This document shows, in pieces, positions 1 through 7,733 of a stretch of 34,727 nucleotides of DNA; the first letter of the stretch is position 1, and each line of letters opens with the position of its first letter. A program made the translations under genes and the position numbers. The notes beneath the pieces are model-generated. The model had not been told where the DNA came from. It worked only from the letters and a program-made list of their open reading frames with translations, and searched no databases. Source of the DNA: a virus; IMG/VR virus record IMGVR_UViG_3300031539_000155, positions 1-34,727 of that record, one strand, 5' to 3'.

Positions 1-1920
1 ATTCAATTTGGTATCACCAAAATCAATAATGTTGACGGCTGGTTCTGGTCGAGGCGTTATGAGGATGGCTATCTGTGGCATGGGCGGGACATTCGCTTGA
101 AGGTTGGCCGTGTCGATGAGGCCTATGAAGATTTGGCAATCTTTTTTACGGGTGTTACACGCAAGCCTGTATGGGGGAATGTCGTTGAAATAGGCGTTAA
201 GGATGAGCGGGTTCTGCTAAATAAGATCCCCTGCGAATACTTTGATGAAGAAACTTATCCGATAGTCGAGAATGAATGGAAGGGTAAACGAATCCCTTAT
301 CTTCTTGGCCCCACCGAGGACATAAAGCCACCCCAAATAGATATCGAGAATCAGATATTTAAAGTTAGTCAGGCGGTATTCGACAGAAAAGTGTCCTGTG
401 CTTATTATTTAAATGATGGTTGTGGCGATCTCGCGGGCTGGACAGAGGATAATACGGGCGTAGGTGACGTATCTCAAGCAACATATGACGGCAAGTCCAC
501 ATTTTATTTTGCAATTCCGACAGATGACCCCGAGAATAATGTCAGAGCGAGGATCTATCGGGATGCAGGTTCCTTCCCCGTTAGTTATATCTTTGAGGTT
601 AGATGGTTTCACCGCTCTAATCTTGACACCGTAGCGGCCAATAAACACGTGGAGTTTGAAATTTGGAATGGTGTTATCAAACTCCATATCCGGATCGACA
701 TTAATAGCATTGATATCTGGGATGGGCTTGCCTTTAACTCGACCGCCGTTACAACCGCAGAGGGCGTGTGGTACACCTATAAATTCGACGTTGACGGTTC
801 AGTGTTAAACAGCGAAGTCGTTGACGTTTACCGCAACGGCACTTTGATTGTTAACAATGCAGACTGTTCCAATGCGGACACTGCTACCAATGGCAAGGTT
901 CAGATTACGGTGTATGGAGATGAGGGGGCTTATAGGCGTGGTTATGCAGATTATATCAGGGTCTATACGGAAACCGTTATCTCGGCTGGAACGACAATAG
1001 GGATCGAGGACATAACCCATGTCTACAAGACAACGGGTGCAGGTGTCAAGACAGAGCTTACGCTAGGCGCCGATTGGGCAAAAGACTTAAATAACGGAGA
1101 GTTTACCGTAAGTGCTGCGCTTGCCGAGGGAGACGTTATTACCTGTGACGCCTTTGGATTAAAGTGCGATTTTGAAGATTCGACCTTTACCCATCTTCCG
1201 GCAGATTTTCTTTATTTCCTTTATGTCACCCTGAATGGCATATCTAAATATCGCCTAGATATGGCGTCTCTCCATGACCTCAAAACAAATAGAGTACTCA
1301 TATGTGGCAAATGGATTAGCGAGGAGACAGATTCAATCGACTTCCTCATTGAGTTGAAGAAGACGGGCATTTTCCAAACGTATGTCAGGCTAGATGGAAC
1401 GATCGTATTCCACCGCTACAGCGACACCGTTCCTGATGATGCCCCCCACTATTACAACGAAGATTATGTAGAGAAGCCAAGAGAAGAGGAAGACACAGAC
1501 CAATGCTTTAAAGAGGTTACAATCAAATCATGTTACAGGCCCTATGGGGCATATTACGAATATGAAGAGGTGGCGAGGGAAGACAACGCCGAATGGAACC
1601 ACAAAGAGAAAGAACGGCTAACAATTGAGACAATCCTACAAACGCAGTTCCAGGCAAGGAATTTGAGGGACAATATTCTCAGCATGGTAAAAATTCCCCC
1701 TTCGGTCATAAGCGCAACGCTTAAAAGTAGCGCGCTGTTACTCAACCCGACTGATAAGATTTATCTGAATTATACCGAGAAGGACAGCGAGGGTAACGAT
1801 ATCACAATCTATGATGAAGAGGTTGTCAGGATTCTCTCGACTGATAAAGATTTAAATGCAGGCCATGTCCAAATTACGGCGATGAAGGACGTGGCTGACT
1901 TCTTCTGGACAATAACATGA
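1..1920 (+). CDS. Phage tail protein with LamG-like region (5' end missing)
   Basis: The frame is open from the first base of the window, so the gene is cut by the left edge; 639 residues are visible. A TTG at 97 is only an internal codon. The first 100 residues, with an IPYLLGPTED stretch, resemble the turn found in phage tail or baseplate proteins. Residues of about 120-325 look like a LamG/concanavalin-type beta-sandwich, with a short segment YADYIRVY at its end that is typical of such folds, so this part may bind carbohydrate. The C-terminal half returns to a tail-like beta-rich region. It overlaps the next gene by ATGA. Probable role is a tail-tip or host-contact structural protein. The assignment to tail is by pattern and neighbours, not by a database match. 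Confidence 0.6.
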   Translation: MQFGITKINNVDGWFWSRRYEDGYLWHGRDIRLKVGRVDEAYEDLAIFFTGVTRKPVWGNVVEIGVKDERVLLNKIPCEYFDEETYPIVENEWKGKRIPYLLGPTEDIKPPQIDIENQIFKVSQAVFDRKVSCAYYLNDGCGDLAGWTEDNTGVGDVSQATYDGKSTFYFAIPTDDPENNVRARIYRDAGSFPVSYIFEVRWFHRSNLDTVAANKHVEFEIWNGVIKLHIRIDINSIDIWDGLAFNSTAVTTAEGVWYTYKFDVDGSVLNSEVVDVYRNGTLIVNNADCSNADTATNGKVQITVYGDEGAYRRGYADYIRVYTETVISAGTTIGIEDITHVYKTTGAGVKTELTLGADWAKDLNNGEFTVSAALAEGDVITCDAFGLKCDFEDSTFTHLPADFLYFLYVTLNGISKYRLDMASLHDLKTNRVLICGKWISEETDSIDFLIELKKTGIFQTYVRLDGTIVFHRYSDTVPDDAPHYYNEDYVEKPREEEDTDQCFKEVTIKSCYRPYGAYYEYEEVAREDNAEWNHKEKERLTIETILQTQFQARNLRDNILSMVKIPPSVISATLKSSALLLNPTDKIYLNYTEKDSEGNDITIYDEEVVRILSTDKDLNAGHVQITAMKDVADFFWTIT

Positions 1921-2951
1921 TAGCTAAATCTCAAATCTTATGGCTTCAGGCTGTATCTATCCTCCACAATTTCGATGACTCCACCGTTGAGCGCATGGTA
2001 AGGCGTTATGGTCGAGTAGGGCTAGACGAAATGCGAGTCGGCCCTGGATGGGGATGGAAGAATAGCTATGGCTTCTATGTCATGCCCTTTAAGTGGTCAG
2101 CGGTGACGAGCATGTGGTTATGGAAGAAGCCTGATTATAGATGGGATGATAACCTTGTCAGGCTCAGAAAGCTCCTGTGGAAGACAAAGCTCTACCCAAG
2201 CGATCCCGAACGTAAGGAAAGGGCACACGCCAGAGTGCGATTTTCTTACATCGATCATTGCCTATACAAAGGTGACGATCCCTGGAACTTCTGGAAGTTT
2301 AATACAGGTGGCCCCAAGGGAATGTATGATGACTCTGATCGAGCATTCGGTTTATTCAAGGATTATATTGATCGCCTGTGGAATGCTGGAATCAGATGGT
2401 TTGATCTGGGGAATGAAATTAAATCACCCTATGAGGGGGATAGAAAGAAACTCTATGAATGGACCAAGCGATATGGCGTGAGGCATTTAGAATACATGCT
2501 GAAAAAAGGCGCAAAGCCGTTGTTTACGTTTTCTGCGAGTGAAGAGACTGCCCATGCTTATCGAGGCTGGATAGCTGATGAGATCGAGCCGAATATAATC
2601 TGTCAGATGCTACATGGCCAGATGATCCCAGAGAACTTGCCGGATAAGGAAAGCCTGTGGCACTTGGCTAAGATTGGGCTGTCCTGCGATGGCCTAAACA
2701 CCAAAAATCTTCCCCTCCATCGACAAGGGCTATGCACTGTAAGTAAGAAATATTGTGATAGCTCAGTCAATGAACACCAAAAGACTTGCAAGTTATTCCA
2801 TGAGATGGTTGGCGATAGGTTCCGCCTTTGGGAACACTTGCCACGTACGATTGATGAAAAGCAATCGCCTGATAATCTAAATCAGCATTGCGATGTGTCG
2901 GTAGTGTGGCGAGTGCCTAAATATGTTTATGGCGTTGACGTGAGGCGGTAA
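1917..2951 (+). CDS. Glycoside-hydrolase-like TIM-barrel protein
   Basis: This 344-residue protein starts at the ATG in the ATGA overlap with the tail gene. The segment IRWFDLGNEIKSPYEGD contains an Asn-Glu pair (N166-E167) after a hydrophobic strand, which is how the acid/base glutamate appears in clan GH-A glycoside hydrolases such as GH5. A second glutamate, E306 in RLWEHLP, is a candidate nucleophile. Strand-like segments such as RVRFSYIDH and KPLFTFSAS are spaced as in a beta/alpha barrel. There is no signal peptide. Translational coupling to a tail protein suggests a virion-associated enzyme or sugar-binding tail component that acts on a host surface glycan. Substrate is unknown and catalytic activity is an inference. 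Confidence 0.5.
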   Translation: MIAKSQILWLQAVSILHNFDDSTVERMVRRYGRVGLDEMRVGPGWGWKNSYGFYVMPFKWSAVTSMWLWKKPDYRWDDNLVRLRKLLWKTKLYPSDPERKERAHARVRFSYIDHCLYKGDDPWNFWKFNTGGPKGMYDDSDRAFGLFKDYIDRLWNAGIRWFDLGNEIKSPYEGDRKKLYEWTKRYGVRHLEYMLKKGAKPLFTFSASEETAHAYRGWIADEIEPNIICQMLHGQMIPENLPDKESLWHLAKIGLSCDGLNTKNLPLHRQGLCTVSKKYCDSSVNEHQKTCKLFHEMVGDRFRLWEHLPRTIDEKQSPDNLNQHCDVSVVWRVPKYVYGVDVRR

Positions 2952-3248
2952 GTGTGTAGGGGAATCTGGGAAAAAATCCTTGGTTATAATTCAAGACACC
3001 TAAAGGGAAAGAAGCTTACAGATGTCAAGTTGATGTCTGGAGAGATCGTGAAGGTTGATTCCTGCATAGCCTCCCTGGTTCAAATATTAAATGACTATAA
3101 AATAAAAACACGATATTCCTGTTGTGGGCATGGGGCGCTTTCAAATTCAGGAATTATTATTGATGAAAAAAATATTGAAATACATAAACACCCAACGGTT
3201 ATTGAGCTAATATTCCCCTATCCAGGAGATAAGAAGGCAAGGCGATAA
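2952..3248 (+). CDS. Small conserved phage protein with SCCGHG motif (paralogue of 8982-9254)
   Basis: This 98-residue protein starts at a GTG directly after the previous stop codon. It begins MCRG and contains KVDSCIASLVQILNDY followed by SCCGHG. The gene at 8982-9254 has the same architecture (MCKWG, VDACIAPLVQALNDYG, CCCGHG). This is a family I know from many phages of unrelated hosts; its function is not established. The paired cysteines and histidine may bind a metal. It is the last plus-strand gene before an AT-rich segment with minus-strand genes, and lies far from its paralogue in the early region. Confidence 0.7.
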   Translation: MCRGIWEKILGYNSRHLKGKKLTDVKLMSGEIVKVDSCIASLVQILNDYKIKTRYSCCGHGALSNSGIIIDEKNIEIHKHPTVIELIFPYPGDKKARR

Positions 3249-3526
3249 CGTATCATATATGTATGCTTTTAGAATTGAGTACGCATGTACTCAGGATTGA
3301 GTAGTTGTGCGAATTACCTATAGATATGAAATTATATTGCGTATTTTGTCATTGCAATACGAAATATGAATACCAAATGGCATGAATCTTGCTAAAACCT
3401 TTAATGTATATGCGACTTTACACGCTTTAAGGCCGATTACATCTCGCCTGCTGCACTTTTATTGCAAAGCCTATGCCCACATACCATCTTGACCCAAATG
3501 AGACTAAACCGTTGCTATTTTTAGCA
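3249..3526. other. Intergenic segment between convergent genes
   Basis: No gene was found in these 278 bases, which separate a plus-strand gene from the 3' end of the minus-strand HNH gene. The segment is AT-rich by eye. It contains a perfect inverted repeat GAGTAC-GCAT-GTACTC near 3278-3293 and a 6-bp inverted repeat CGTATT/AATACG at 3340-3361. Neither is followed by a T-run, so neither is a convincing intrinsic terminator. Confidence 0.5.
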
Positions 3527-4177
3527 TCATTGCGAAATATTGTAAGGGGTTAATAAAAGGTGAGGTTGAGTTCCAATTGTTGATTTCAACCTACATATAA
3601 ATGACAAATATGGTGCCCATTTGTGACGATCAAAGCACGTTAATGGGTGACATTTTCGACAAAGAGTGATTAAATTAGATGGATGATTATTTTTCTTGTT
3701 ATAATCAATGTGGTGTACACAGAATTTTTTATCTGTTTCTATTTTATAGCAAATATTACAAGTAAAATTATCTCTTTCGCGAATTTGATATTTAAGTCGA
3801 TTATTGAACTCATGTGAATATGGTTCACGAGACTTGCCACCCTTCCAACCTGGGTGATTTTTACCTGATTTAGCTCTGGAGTTTTTTTCCCTTGCTTCTT
3901 CTGACATTATGCGCCCTTTACCAGCAACGCTTAATTTTTTTCGCACCTCAATTCTTTTGGCGGGATTTAAATTCCCTCGCATCCTCAATGAGAGCTTTAA
4001 TTTTGTTTCTGGACTACACGGTTTTCTTTTTTTGGGTGGCGAACATTCCTTTTTTAATTTTTTTATATAGGATTTTAATGAAAATTCTCGACTTGCGGAT
4101 TGTTCATAAATTTCCAGCCTTTTTATTAATGCTAATTTTTCTTGTTTTGTTAAAATCTTATTTTCCAATGATTTCAT
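3527..4177 (-). CDS. HNH endonuclease with NUMOD3-like N-terminal motifs
   Basis: This 216-residue protein has a basic N-terminal half with NUMOD3-like DNA-binding motifs, one around SPETKLKLSLRMRGN (residues 55-69) and one around MSEEAREKNSRAKSGKNHPG (91-110). The C-terminal HNH nuclease has zinc-binding pairs C140/C143 and C173/C176, the metal-binding histidines H155-H156, and a downstream Asn. These features match free-standing or intron-borne homing HNH nucleases. It is one of the only two genes I accept on the minus strand, and it lies in AT-rich DNA unlike the flanking regions. Both facts suggest recent arrival as a mobile gene. No Shine-Dalgarno site is obvious before the ATG at 4177. 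No split gene surrounds it, so it looks free-standing rather than intronic. Confidence 0.85.
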   Translation of the reverse strand: MKSLENKILTKQEKLALIKRLEIYEQSASREFSLKSYIKKLKKECSPPKKRKPCSPETKLKLSLRMRGNLNPAKRIEVRKKLSVAGKGRIMSEEAREKNSRAKSGKNHPGWKGGKSREPYSHEFNNRLKYQIRERDNFTCNICYKIETDKKFCVHHIDYNKKNNHPSNLITLCRKCHPLTCFDRHKWAPYLSFICRLKSTIGTQPHLLLTPYNISQ

Positions 4178-4182
4178 GTTGA

Positions 4183-4413
4183 TTATATTATAGCATTTAA
4201 TTGCTTTTTTATCAATGGGTTATCTGTGATAATAATATTATATTTATCTGTAATTTTTAATCGCCACAAATAGATTTTACAGAATAATATAGAAGTGACC
4301 AAAGCGTATCCATGCCCATTAACTTTCCATCCTTTAGCGAATTCTCGCAAATTCCCCAATTTTAATGCATCATTTTTCACAAAAGGGATTAGTCTGTCTA
4401 AAATTATTTTCAA
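4183..4413 (-). CDS. Hypothetical protein upstream of HNH endonuclease
   Basis: A 76-residue reading frame ends five bases before the HNH start codon, as in a two-gene operon. The start would be a TTG at 4413, with no clear ribosome site, so the true start is uncertain. The protein mixes basic and hydrophobic residues (for example a VTSILFCKIYLWRLKI stretch). I do not recognise a family. It could be a small partner of the nuclease or a chance frame in AT-rich DNA. Confidence 0.35.
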   Translation of the reverse strand: MKIILDRLIPFVKNDALKLGNLREFAKGWKVNGHGYALVTSILFCKIYLWRLKITDKYNIIITDNPLIKKQLNAII

Positions 4414-4430
4414 TTATTTTAAAGTTTTTC

Positions 4431-4459
4431 TTGACATTTGATATTTGTGAGTATATATT
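4431..4459 (+). promoter_or_regulatory. Sigma-70-type promoter for the ribbon-helix-helix gene
   Basis: A perfect -35 box TTGACA at 4431-4436 is followed, after exactly 17 bases, by TATATT at 4454-4459, one base off the TATAAT consensus. Transcription would start near 4466, only two or three bases before the ATG at 4469. The short inverted repeat GATAT (4440-4444) / ATATC (4461-4465) straddles the -10 box and could be an operator. Confidence 0.65.
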
Positions 4460-4468
4460 TATATCGAC

Positions 4469-4636
4469 ATGAAAAAACAAAGAAAAAATCGGAGAGGTAG
4501 AATTCCATTGTTAGTCGAGCTTTCACCGGAACTATATCGTAAGATAATGGAGTATTCTGAATCTCACGGGAATCAAACCAGGGCATCTATTGTAAGATAT
4601 GCCCTTCAATTATTTTTGACATATCATTCAAAATAA
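4469..4636 (+). CDS. Ribbon-helix-helix (CopG/Arc-like) DNA-binding protein
   Basis: This 55-residue protein has the layout of a minimal ribbon-helix-helix repressor. A basic N-terminal tail is followed by a beta-strand IPLLVELSPELY, helix A around YRKIMEYSESHG, a turn NQTRASIV, and helix B to the C-terminus. Such proteins act as dimers that insert the beta-ribbon in the DNA major groove and usually repress their own promoter. The gene has a near-consensus promoter at 4431-4459 but no Shine-Dalgarno site, since the predicted transcript begins almost at the ATG. It is the first gene of the rightward early block and is divergent from the HNH pair. It may control early transcription. Confidence 0.75.
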   Translation: MKKQRKNRRGRIPLLVELSPELYRKIMEYSESHGNQTRASIVRYALQLFLTYHSK

Positions 4637-4681
4637 TATGAAAGCCGAGCTAGACATTTCAATTCTTCAAAAGGTAAGTCC

Positions 4682-5137
4682 ATGAGAGAGATTAAGTTTC
4701 GATATCGCGTAGTGGTAGGTCGATCTGTTTGTGGTAAACCCTGTATCCATACGTATATTTTTACCTTAGATCAGATGGAAGACACGGAGAATGAATTTAC
4801 ATTCGTTATGGAAGAATACGGAAACAGGATTTTATCGCGGGATCAGTATACAGACTTAAAGGATAACACTAAATGGGAAGACCTAACCGAAACAGAACGT
4901 GCAAATTGGACAAGACAAGGTAACCTGCCCTCTGTGTGGAGTGGCAAGGAAATATACGAGGGGGACAAACTTGAATATTCCATAGATGGCCATAAACAGG
5001 CAGTCCCGTACATTATTGAGGATATGACAGATTGGTTTGAAGAAATGTACAACACCGATTCTTATTATCGCTGGGATAATCAAGGTAAGGTAATAGGCAA
5101 CATCTATGAGAATCCAAAATTATTGGAGAAGCCATGA
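4682..5137 (+). CDS. YopX family phage protein (copy 1)
   Basis: The 151-residue protein starts MREIKFRYR and ends with VIGNIYENPKLLEKP. It has a central GKEIYEGDKLEY. These are the three hallmarks of the YopX family, small beta-rich phage proteins of unknown function. Two shorter relatives lie at 13559-13885 and 14136-14522. Copy 1 has an extra insert of polar residues in the middle. A GGTAAG site precedes the ATG. It is the second gene of the early block. Confidence 0.85.
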   Translation: MREIKFRYRVVVGRSVCGKPCIHTYIFTLDQMEDTENEFTFVMEEYGNRILSRDQYTDLKDNTKWEDLTETERANWTRQGNLPSVWSGKEIYEGDKLEYSIDGHKQAVPYIIEDMTDWFEEMYNTDSYYRWDNQGKVIGNIYENPKLLEKP

Positions 5138-5173
5138 CAGGTTGTGTGGCGATATTTTATCAGCGATCCCGGG

Positions 5174-5191
5174 GGGAGTGGCAACGCTCCC
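5174..5191 (+). other. GNRA-tetraloop hairpin before a small membrane gene
   Basis: The sequence GGGAGTG-GCAA-CGCTCCC forms a 7-pair stem (one G-U) closed by a GCAA loop, a stable GNRA tetraloop in RNA. Further G-C and G-U pairs can extend it outward. It sits just before the GGAGGT ribosome site at 5197-5202 that serves the next gene. A 24-codon frame (5134-5208) runs through it but is probably not a gene. It may modulate translation or mRNA stability. Confidence 0.5.
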
Positions 5192-5207
5192 TCTGCGGAG
5201 GTAAATG

Positions 5208-5288
5208 ATGGCAATTATATCACTAATCTTGGTACTCCTCATAGGCTGGCTTATCTTTAAATGCCTTGAGGAAGAGGGGGAAGGATGA
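5208..5288 (+). CDS. Mini membrane protein
   Basis: A 26-residue frame begins at the second of two adjacent ATG codons, five bases after a perfect GGAGGT site, and ends in an overlap with the next gene's ATG. Residues 2-18 are almost entirely hydrophobic (AIISLILVLLIGWLIF), followed by an acidic tail (EEEGEG). It is a likely single-pass inner-membrane microprotein. Similar tiny membrane proteins are common in phages and mostly uncharacterised. The ribosome site and tight overlap are the main support. Confidence 0.55.
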   Translation: MAIISLILVLLIGWLIFKCLEEEGEG

Positions 5289-5494
5289 CTAAGCAAGAAA
5301 TACAAACATGGGTTGAGCAAATTCCTGATGACATCGTTGAAAAAGCCTATACGCTGGACCCTTGCAATAAACTCGTACAACTTGAGTATTCTAATGAAAT
5401 TATCAAAAAGTATCTTTTGGAAAGCCCTATTTCTTTTGACCCAAATGGCTTTATCTCAATTGAGCAGCCATATGGAATGCTCATTTTTACATGA
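5285..5494 (+). CDS. Hypothetical early protein
   Basis: This 69-residue acidic protein starts at an ATG overlapping the previous stop, with a GGGGGAAGG ribosome site. It begins MTKQEIQTWVEQIPDDIVEKA, looks helical in its first half, and has a proline/glycine-containing second half. I do not recognise the family. The next gene's predicted start lies 15 bases after its stop. Confidence 0.6.
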   Translation: MTKQEIQTWVEQIPDDIVEKAYTLDPCNKLVQLEYSNEIIKKYLLESPISFDPNGFISIEQPYGMLIFT

Positions 5495-5508
5495 TTCAAG
5501 GGGAAACA

Positions 5509-5874
5509 ATGAGCTTAGAAAACAAGGAAGTGGAAGAATTTAAGCAAGCTAAAAACAAAGCATTTACCAAAGCGCTTGCAGAAGTTCTGGAGGTAGCAGA
5601 GCCCTATGCCGATGCCAAGGAAGAGATAAGAGAGGCAGATGTAGAGATTGCCGAAAGACAGAGAAGGATTGGACAACTCGAAATGGAAATTAAGACTTTT
5701 GTCGCACATAGGGAAGAGAAAGAAAAAGAGATCAGGGAGATTATTAGAGACAGGGAAAAGCAAAAGCTTCTGATGGATGAGATTATTAACGGCACGGAAG
5801 AGAAGCCATACAGGTCAGAGGTTGAGGATGACCCGATCTCACAGGCGAAGAGGCAAGAGGAATTTAGTAATTAA
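5509..5874 (+). CDS. Coiled-coil hypothetical protein
   Basis: I place the start at the ATG at 5509, behind an AAGGGG ribosome site, rather than the in-frame ATG 18 bases upstream, which has no such site. The 121-residue protein is highly charged. Residues of about 35-95 are a long coiled coil rich in Glu, Arg and Lys heptads (for example EIAERQRRIGQLEMEIK). It precedes the AAA ATPase and SSB-like genes, so it may take part in early DNA metabolism. No catalytic motif is visible. Confidence 0.65.
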   Translation: MSLENKEVEEFKQAKNKAFTKALAEVLEVAEPYADAKEEIREADVEIAERQRRIGQLEMEIKTFVAHREEKEKEIREIIRDREKQKLLMDEIINGTEEKPYRSEVEDDPISQAKRQEEFSN

Positions 5875-5899
5875 CATAAAACCGATATAGGAGGTGTTT

Positions 5900-7000
5900 A
5901 TGGTATTACAAAAGGCTGTCCCCCAAATGGCCTATTTAAAATTGGGGATTTACGGTGAAGCAGGGTCAGGAAAAACCTTCACTTCAAGCAAAGTTGCCCT
6001 CGGACTTCACGGATTCATCAAGGCTAAAAAGCCCATCGGATTCGCAGACACGGAAACGGGAAGTGATTTTGTTCTGCCGATGTTCCGGGAAGCAAAAGTT
6101 GAGTTGGTTACTGCCAAAACCCGAGCCTTCGCTGATCTTCTCACCATCATTGACGAATCAGAGAAAGATTGCTCGGTCCTCATTATCGACAGTATAACTC
6201 ATTTCTGGAATGAGCTACTCACGGCCTACCAGGAGAAACACAATCTTAATCAGATCACGCTCCGGCATTGGATTCCATTGAAGCAGACGTGGAGGCAATT
6301 CACAGACAAATTCATTAATTCAAAGATTCACATTATTCTCGCTGGGCGCTCTGCCTTTATCTGGGATGATGTTGAAGACGAGGAAGGAGTTAAGGAACTC
6401 AAGAAAACAGGGACAAAGATGCGGGCAGAGACAGAAATGGGCTATGAGCCGAGTCTCCTGGTCGAAATGGAACACGTGAGGAAGTCGGCAAGAATAGGTG
6501 GAGGCTGGATTAATCGGGCATGGGTTGTTAAGGACAGGTTTAATGTCATCAACAGCCAACACTTTGATATGCCTACCTTCGAGAGTTTTCTTCCGCATAT
6601 CGAAAGCCTAAACCTGAATGGTGAACATATGGCAATCGATACCACCCGGAATTCACAGGGAATGTTCATAAACGATAGGTCCGGAGCTGCCTACATTCGG
6701 AAACATGATGAGTTGGTCGAGAAGATCAAGGCAGAAATTCACATCGCTTATCCAAGTCAGAACTCGGAACATAAGACAGAGCGGCTGAATTTGATGAAAG
6801 AGGTTGCCGGAACACGCTCATTTAAAGAAATCGAACACATGAAAAACGATATGCTTGAGGTTGTATTTGAAACACTCCAAGCCTTTAATGCACCTGCTAT
6901 TGTGGACTCAGAAATCCAAGAAGCGGTAGTACAAATTGAAAATGGAATTAAAGAGGTTGAAGAAGGCTTAAAGCCGAAAGCAAAGGAGAAGAAAAAATGA
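5900..7000 (+). CDS. AAA/RecA-fold ATPase, Sak4-like single-strand annealing/recombination protein
   Basis: The start is the ATG at 5900, five bases after a perfect AGGAGG site; an in-frame GTG at 5894 overlaps that site and is unlikely. The 366-residue protein has Walker A GEAGSGKT at residues 19-26 and Walker B-like VLIIDS at 93-98 followed by THFW. This is the AAA_24/Sak4 pattern of phage RecA-fold proteins that bind single-stranded DNA and promote recombination. A C-terminal helical, charged region follows. The next gene, joined by ATGA, encodes an SSB-like protein, and Sak4 proteins are known to work with phage SSBs. Role in recombination-dependent replication or repair is inferred from this pair. 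Confidence 0.75.
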   Translation: MVLQKAVPQMAYLKLGIYGEAGSGKTFTSSKVALGLHGFIKAKKPIGFADTETGSDFVLPMFREAKVELVTAKTRAFADLLTIIDESEKDCSVLIIDSITHFWNELLTAYQEKHNLNQITLRHWIPLKQTWRQFTDKFINSKIHIILAGRSAFIWDDVEDEEGVKELKKTGTKMRAETEMGYEPSLLVEMEHVRKSARIGGGWINRAWVVKDRFNVINSQHFDMPTFESFLPHIESLNLNGEHMAIDTTRNSQGMFINDRSGAAYIRKHDELVEKIKAEIHIAYPSQNSEHKTERLNLMKEVAGTRSFKEIEHMKNDMLEVVFETLQAFNAPAIVDSEIQEAVVQIENGIKEVEEGLKPKAKEKKK

Positions 7001-7461
7001 ACGGACTACCACCTTATGAACCACCACAGAGATTAGCAGAGGGCGAATATGGATTTATTATCAGTGAATATGAAAAGAGGAGATACCCAAGAAGAGATGG
7101 AAAGGGTGATTTCATTGTCGTGAAATTCATATTCAAAGTTGAAATGCCTGATGGAAGCATGGGGCAACACAGAGAGTCAATTCCATGCGGTGAGGATAGA
7201 TACAAAGATTTACTGTTTGCTATCGGGGCGACAAAAGGTGCAGATGGAAGCCCTCATCTATCCGAAACGATTAATATTGAAGGCTCAAGATTCGTTGCTC
7301 GAATCGTCTATGAACCCGATAAAAATGATGCGTCTAAATCATGGGCGAGAATATCACAAATTCAATATGAACCACCTGAATCGGATGAGGAAGAAGATGT
7401 GCCAATGCCGAACGGGAATAATGGCGAACCTGGAGAACCGGATGAAGAACTCCCGTTCTGA
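6997..7461 (+). CDS. Single-strand DNA-binding-like protein with acidic ELPF tip
   Basis: The 154-residue protein begins with a beta-rich domain (residues of about 1-120) that fits an OB-like fold or the phage DUF669 group. It then has a flexible acidic tail rich in Glu, Asp, Gly, Pro and Asn, ending DEELPF. Bacterial SSBs end in a similar tip (DDDIPF) that binds partner proteins. The combination of a beta domain, acidic linker and terminal Pro-Phe, encoded in ATGA overlap with a Sak4-like ATPase, supports an SSB role: coating single-stranded DNA during replication and recombination. The fold itself was not confirmed by search. Confidence 0.65.
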   Translation: MNGLPPYEPPQRLAEGEYGFIISEYEKRRYPRRDGKGDFIVVKFIFKVEMPDGSMGQHRESIPCGEDRYKDLLFAIGATKGADGSPHLSETINIEGSRFVARIVYEPDKNDASKSWARISQIQYEPPESDEEEDVPMPNGNNGEPGEPDEELPF

Positions 7462-7630
7462 GCGTCAACATTGGTGTGAGGGCTGCCTGGCATATCGCCC
7501 GGCACATTTTCGCAGAGCTGGCCGTTTCTTTGGCCATCTCCTACGTTGTCCTGATGGGCATGATGTAGATGAAAGCCAATGGATCGATTGGACTTTTCCC
7601 TATGCTGGGGGATCGGAGAACAGGGTTTGA
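7442..7630 (+). CDS. Small zinc-binding-like protein
   Basis: A 62-residue frame starts inside the 3' end of the SSB-like gene, behind a GGAG site. It contains CEGC near the N-terminus and a later CPDGH, which together make a plausible Cys/His zinc site, with a basic middle segment (FRRAGRFF). No family is recognised. It is one of many tiny Cys-pair proteins in this genome. Confidence 0.55.
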   Translation: MKNSRSERQHWCEGCLAYRPAHFRRAGRFFGHLLRCPDGHDVDESQWIDWTFPYAGGSENRV

Positions 7631-7713
7631 ATCCGCTTGAGATCATCTGGGTCTTTATTATCGCCTCGGCACTATTCGGGCTTTGGTGGCATTTGAAGAG
7701 GCGCAAGATATGA
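7627..7713 (+). CDS. Mini membrane protein (TTG start)
   Basis: A 28-residue frame begins at a TTG that overlaps the previous stop codon and lies downstream of a GGAG site. It has one hydrophobic segment (IIWVFIIASALFGLWW) followed by a basic end (HLKRRKI), the layout of a single-pass membrane protein with its C-terminus in the cytoplasm. The unusual start codon lowers confidence. Confidence 0.4.
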   Translation: MNPLEIIWVFIIASALFGLWWHLKRRKI

Positions 7714-7733
7714 CCCCCCTTTTTTATTTATAC

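Noticed and set aside
3278-3361. Inverted repeats after the gene ending at 3248 as a terminator
   Set aside because: The stems are short and no T-run follows, so an intrinsic terminator is not supported.
4638-4685. A 15-codon frame before the first YopX-like gene
   Set aside because: It is too short and has no ribosome site of its own.
5134-5208. A 24-codon frame through the GNRA hairpin
   Set aside because: It has no recognisable pattern; the hairpin and the following ribosome site explain the sequence better.
7139-7441. Longer frame upstream of the zinc-binding gene at 7442
   Set aside because: It runs inside the SSB-like gene in another frame and lacks a ribosome site; only the part from 7442 has a good start.
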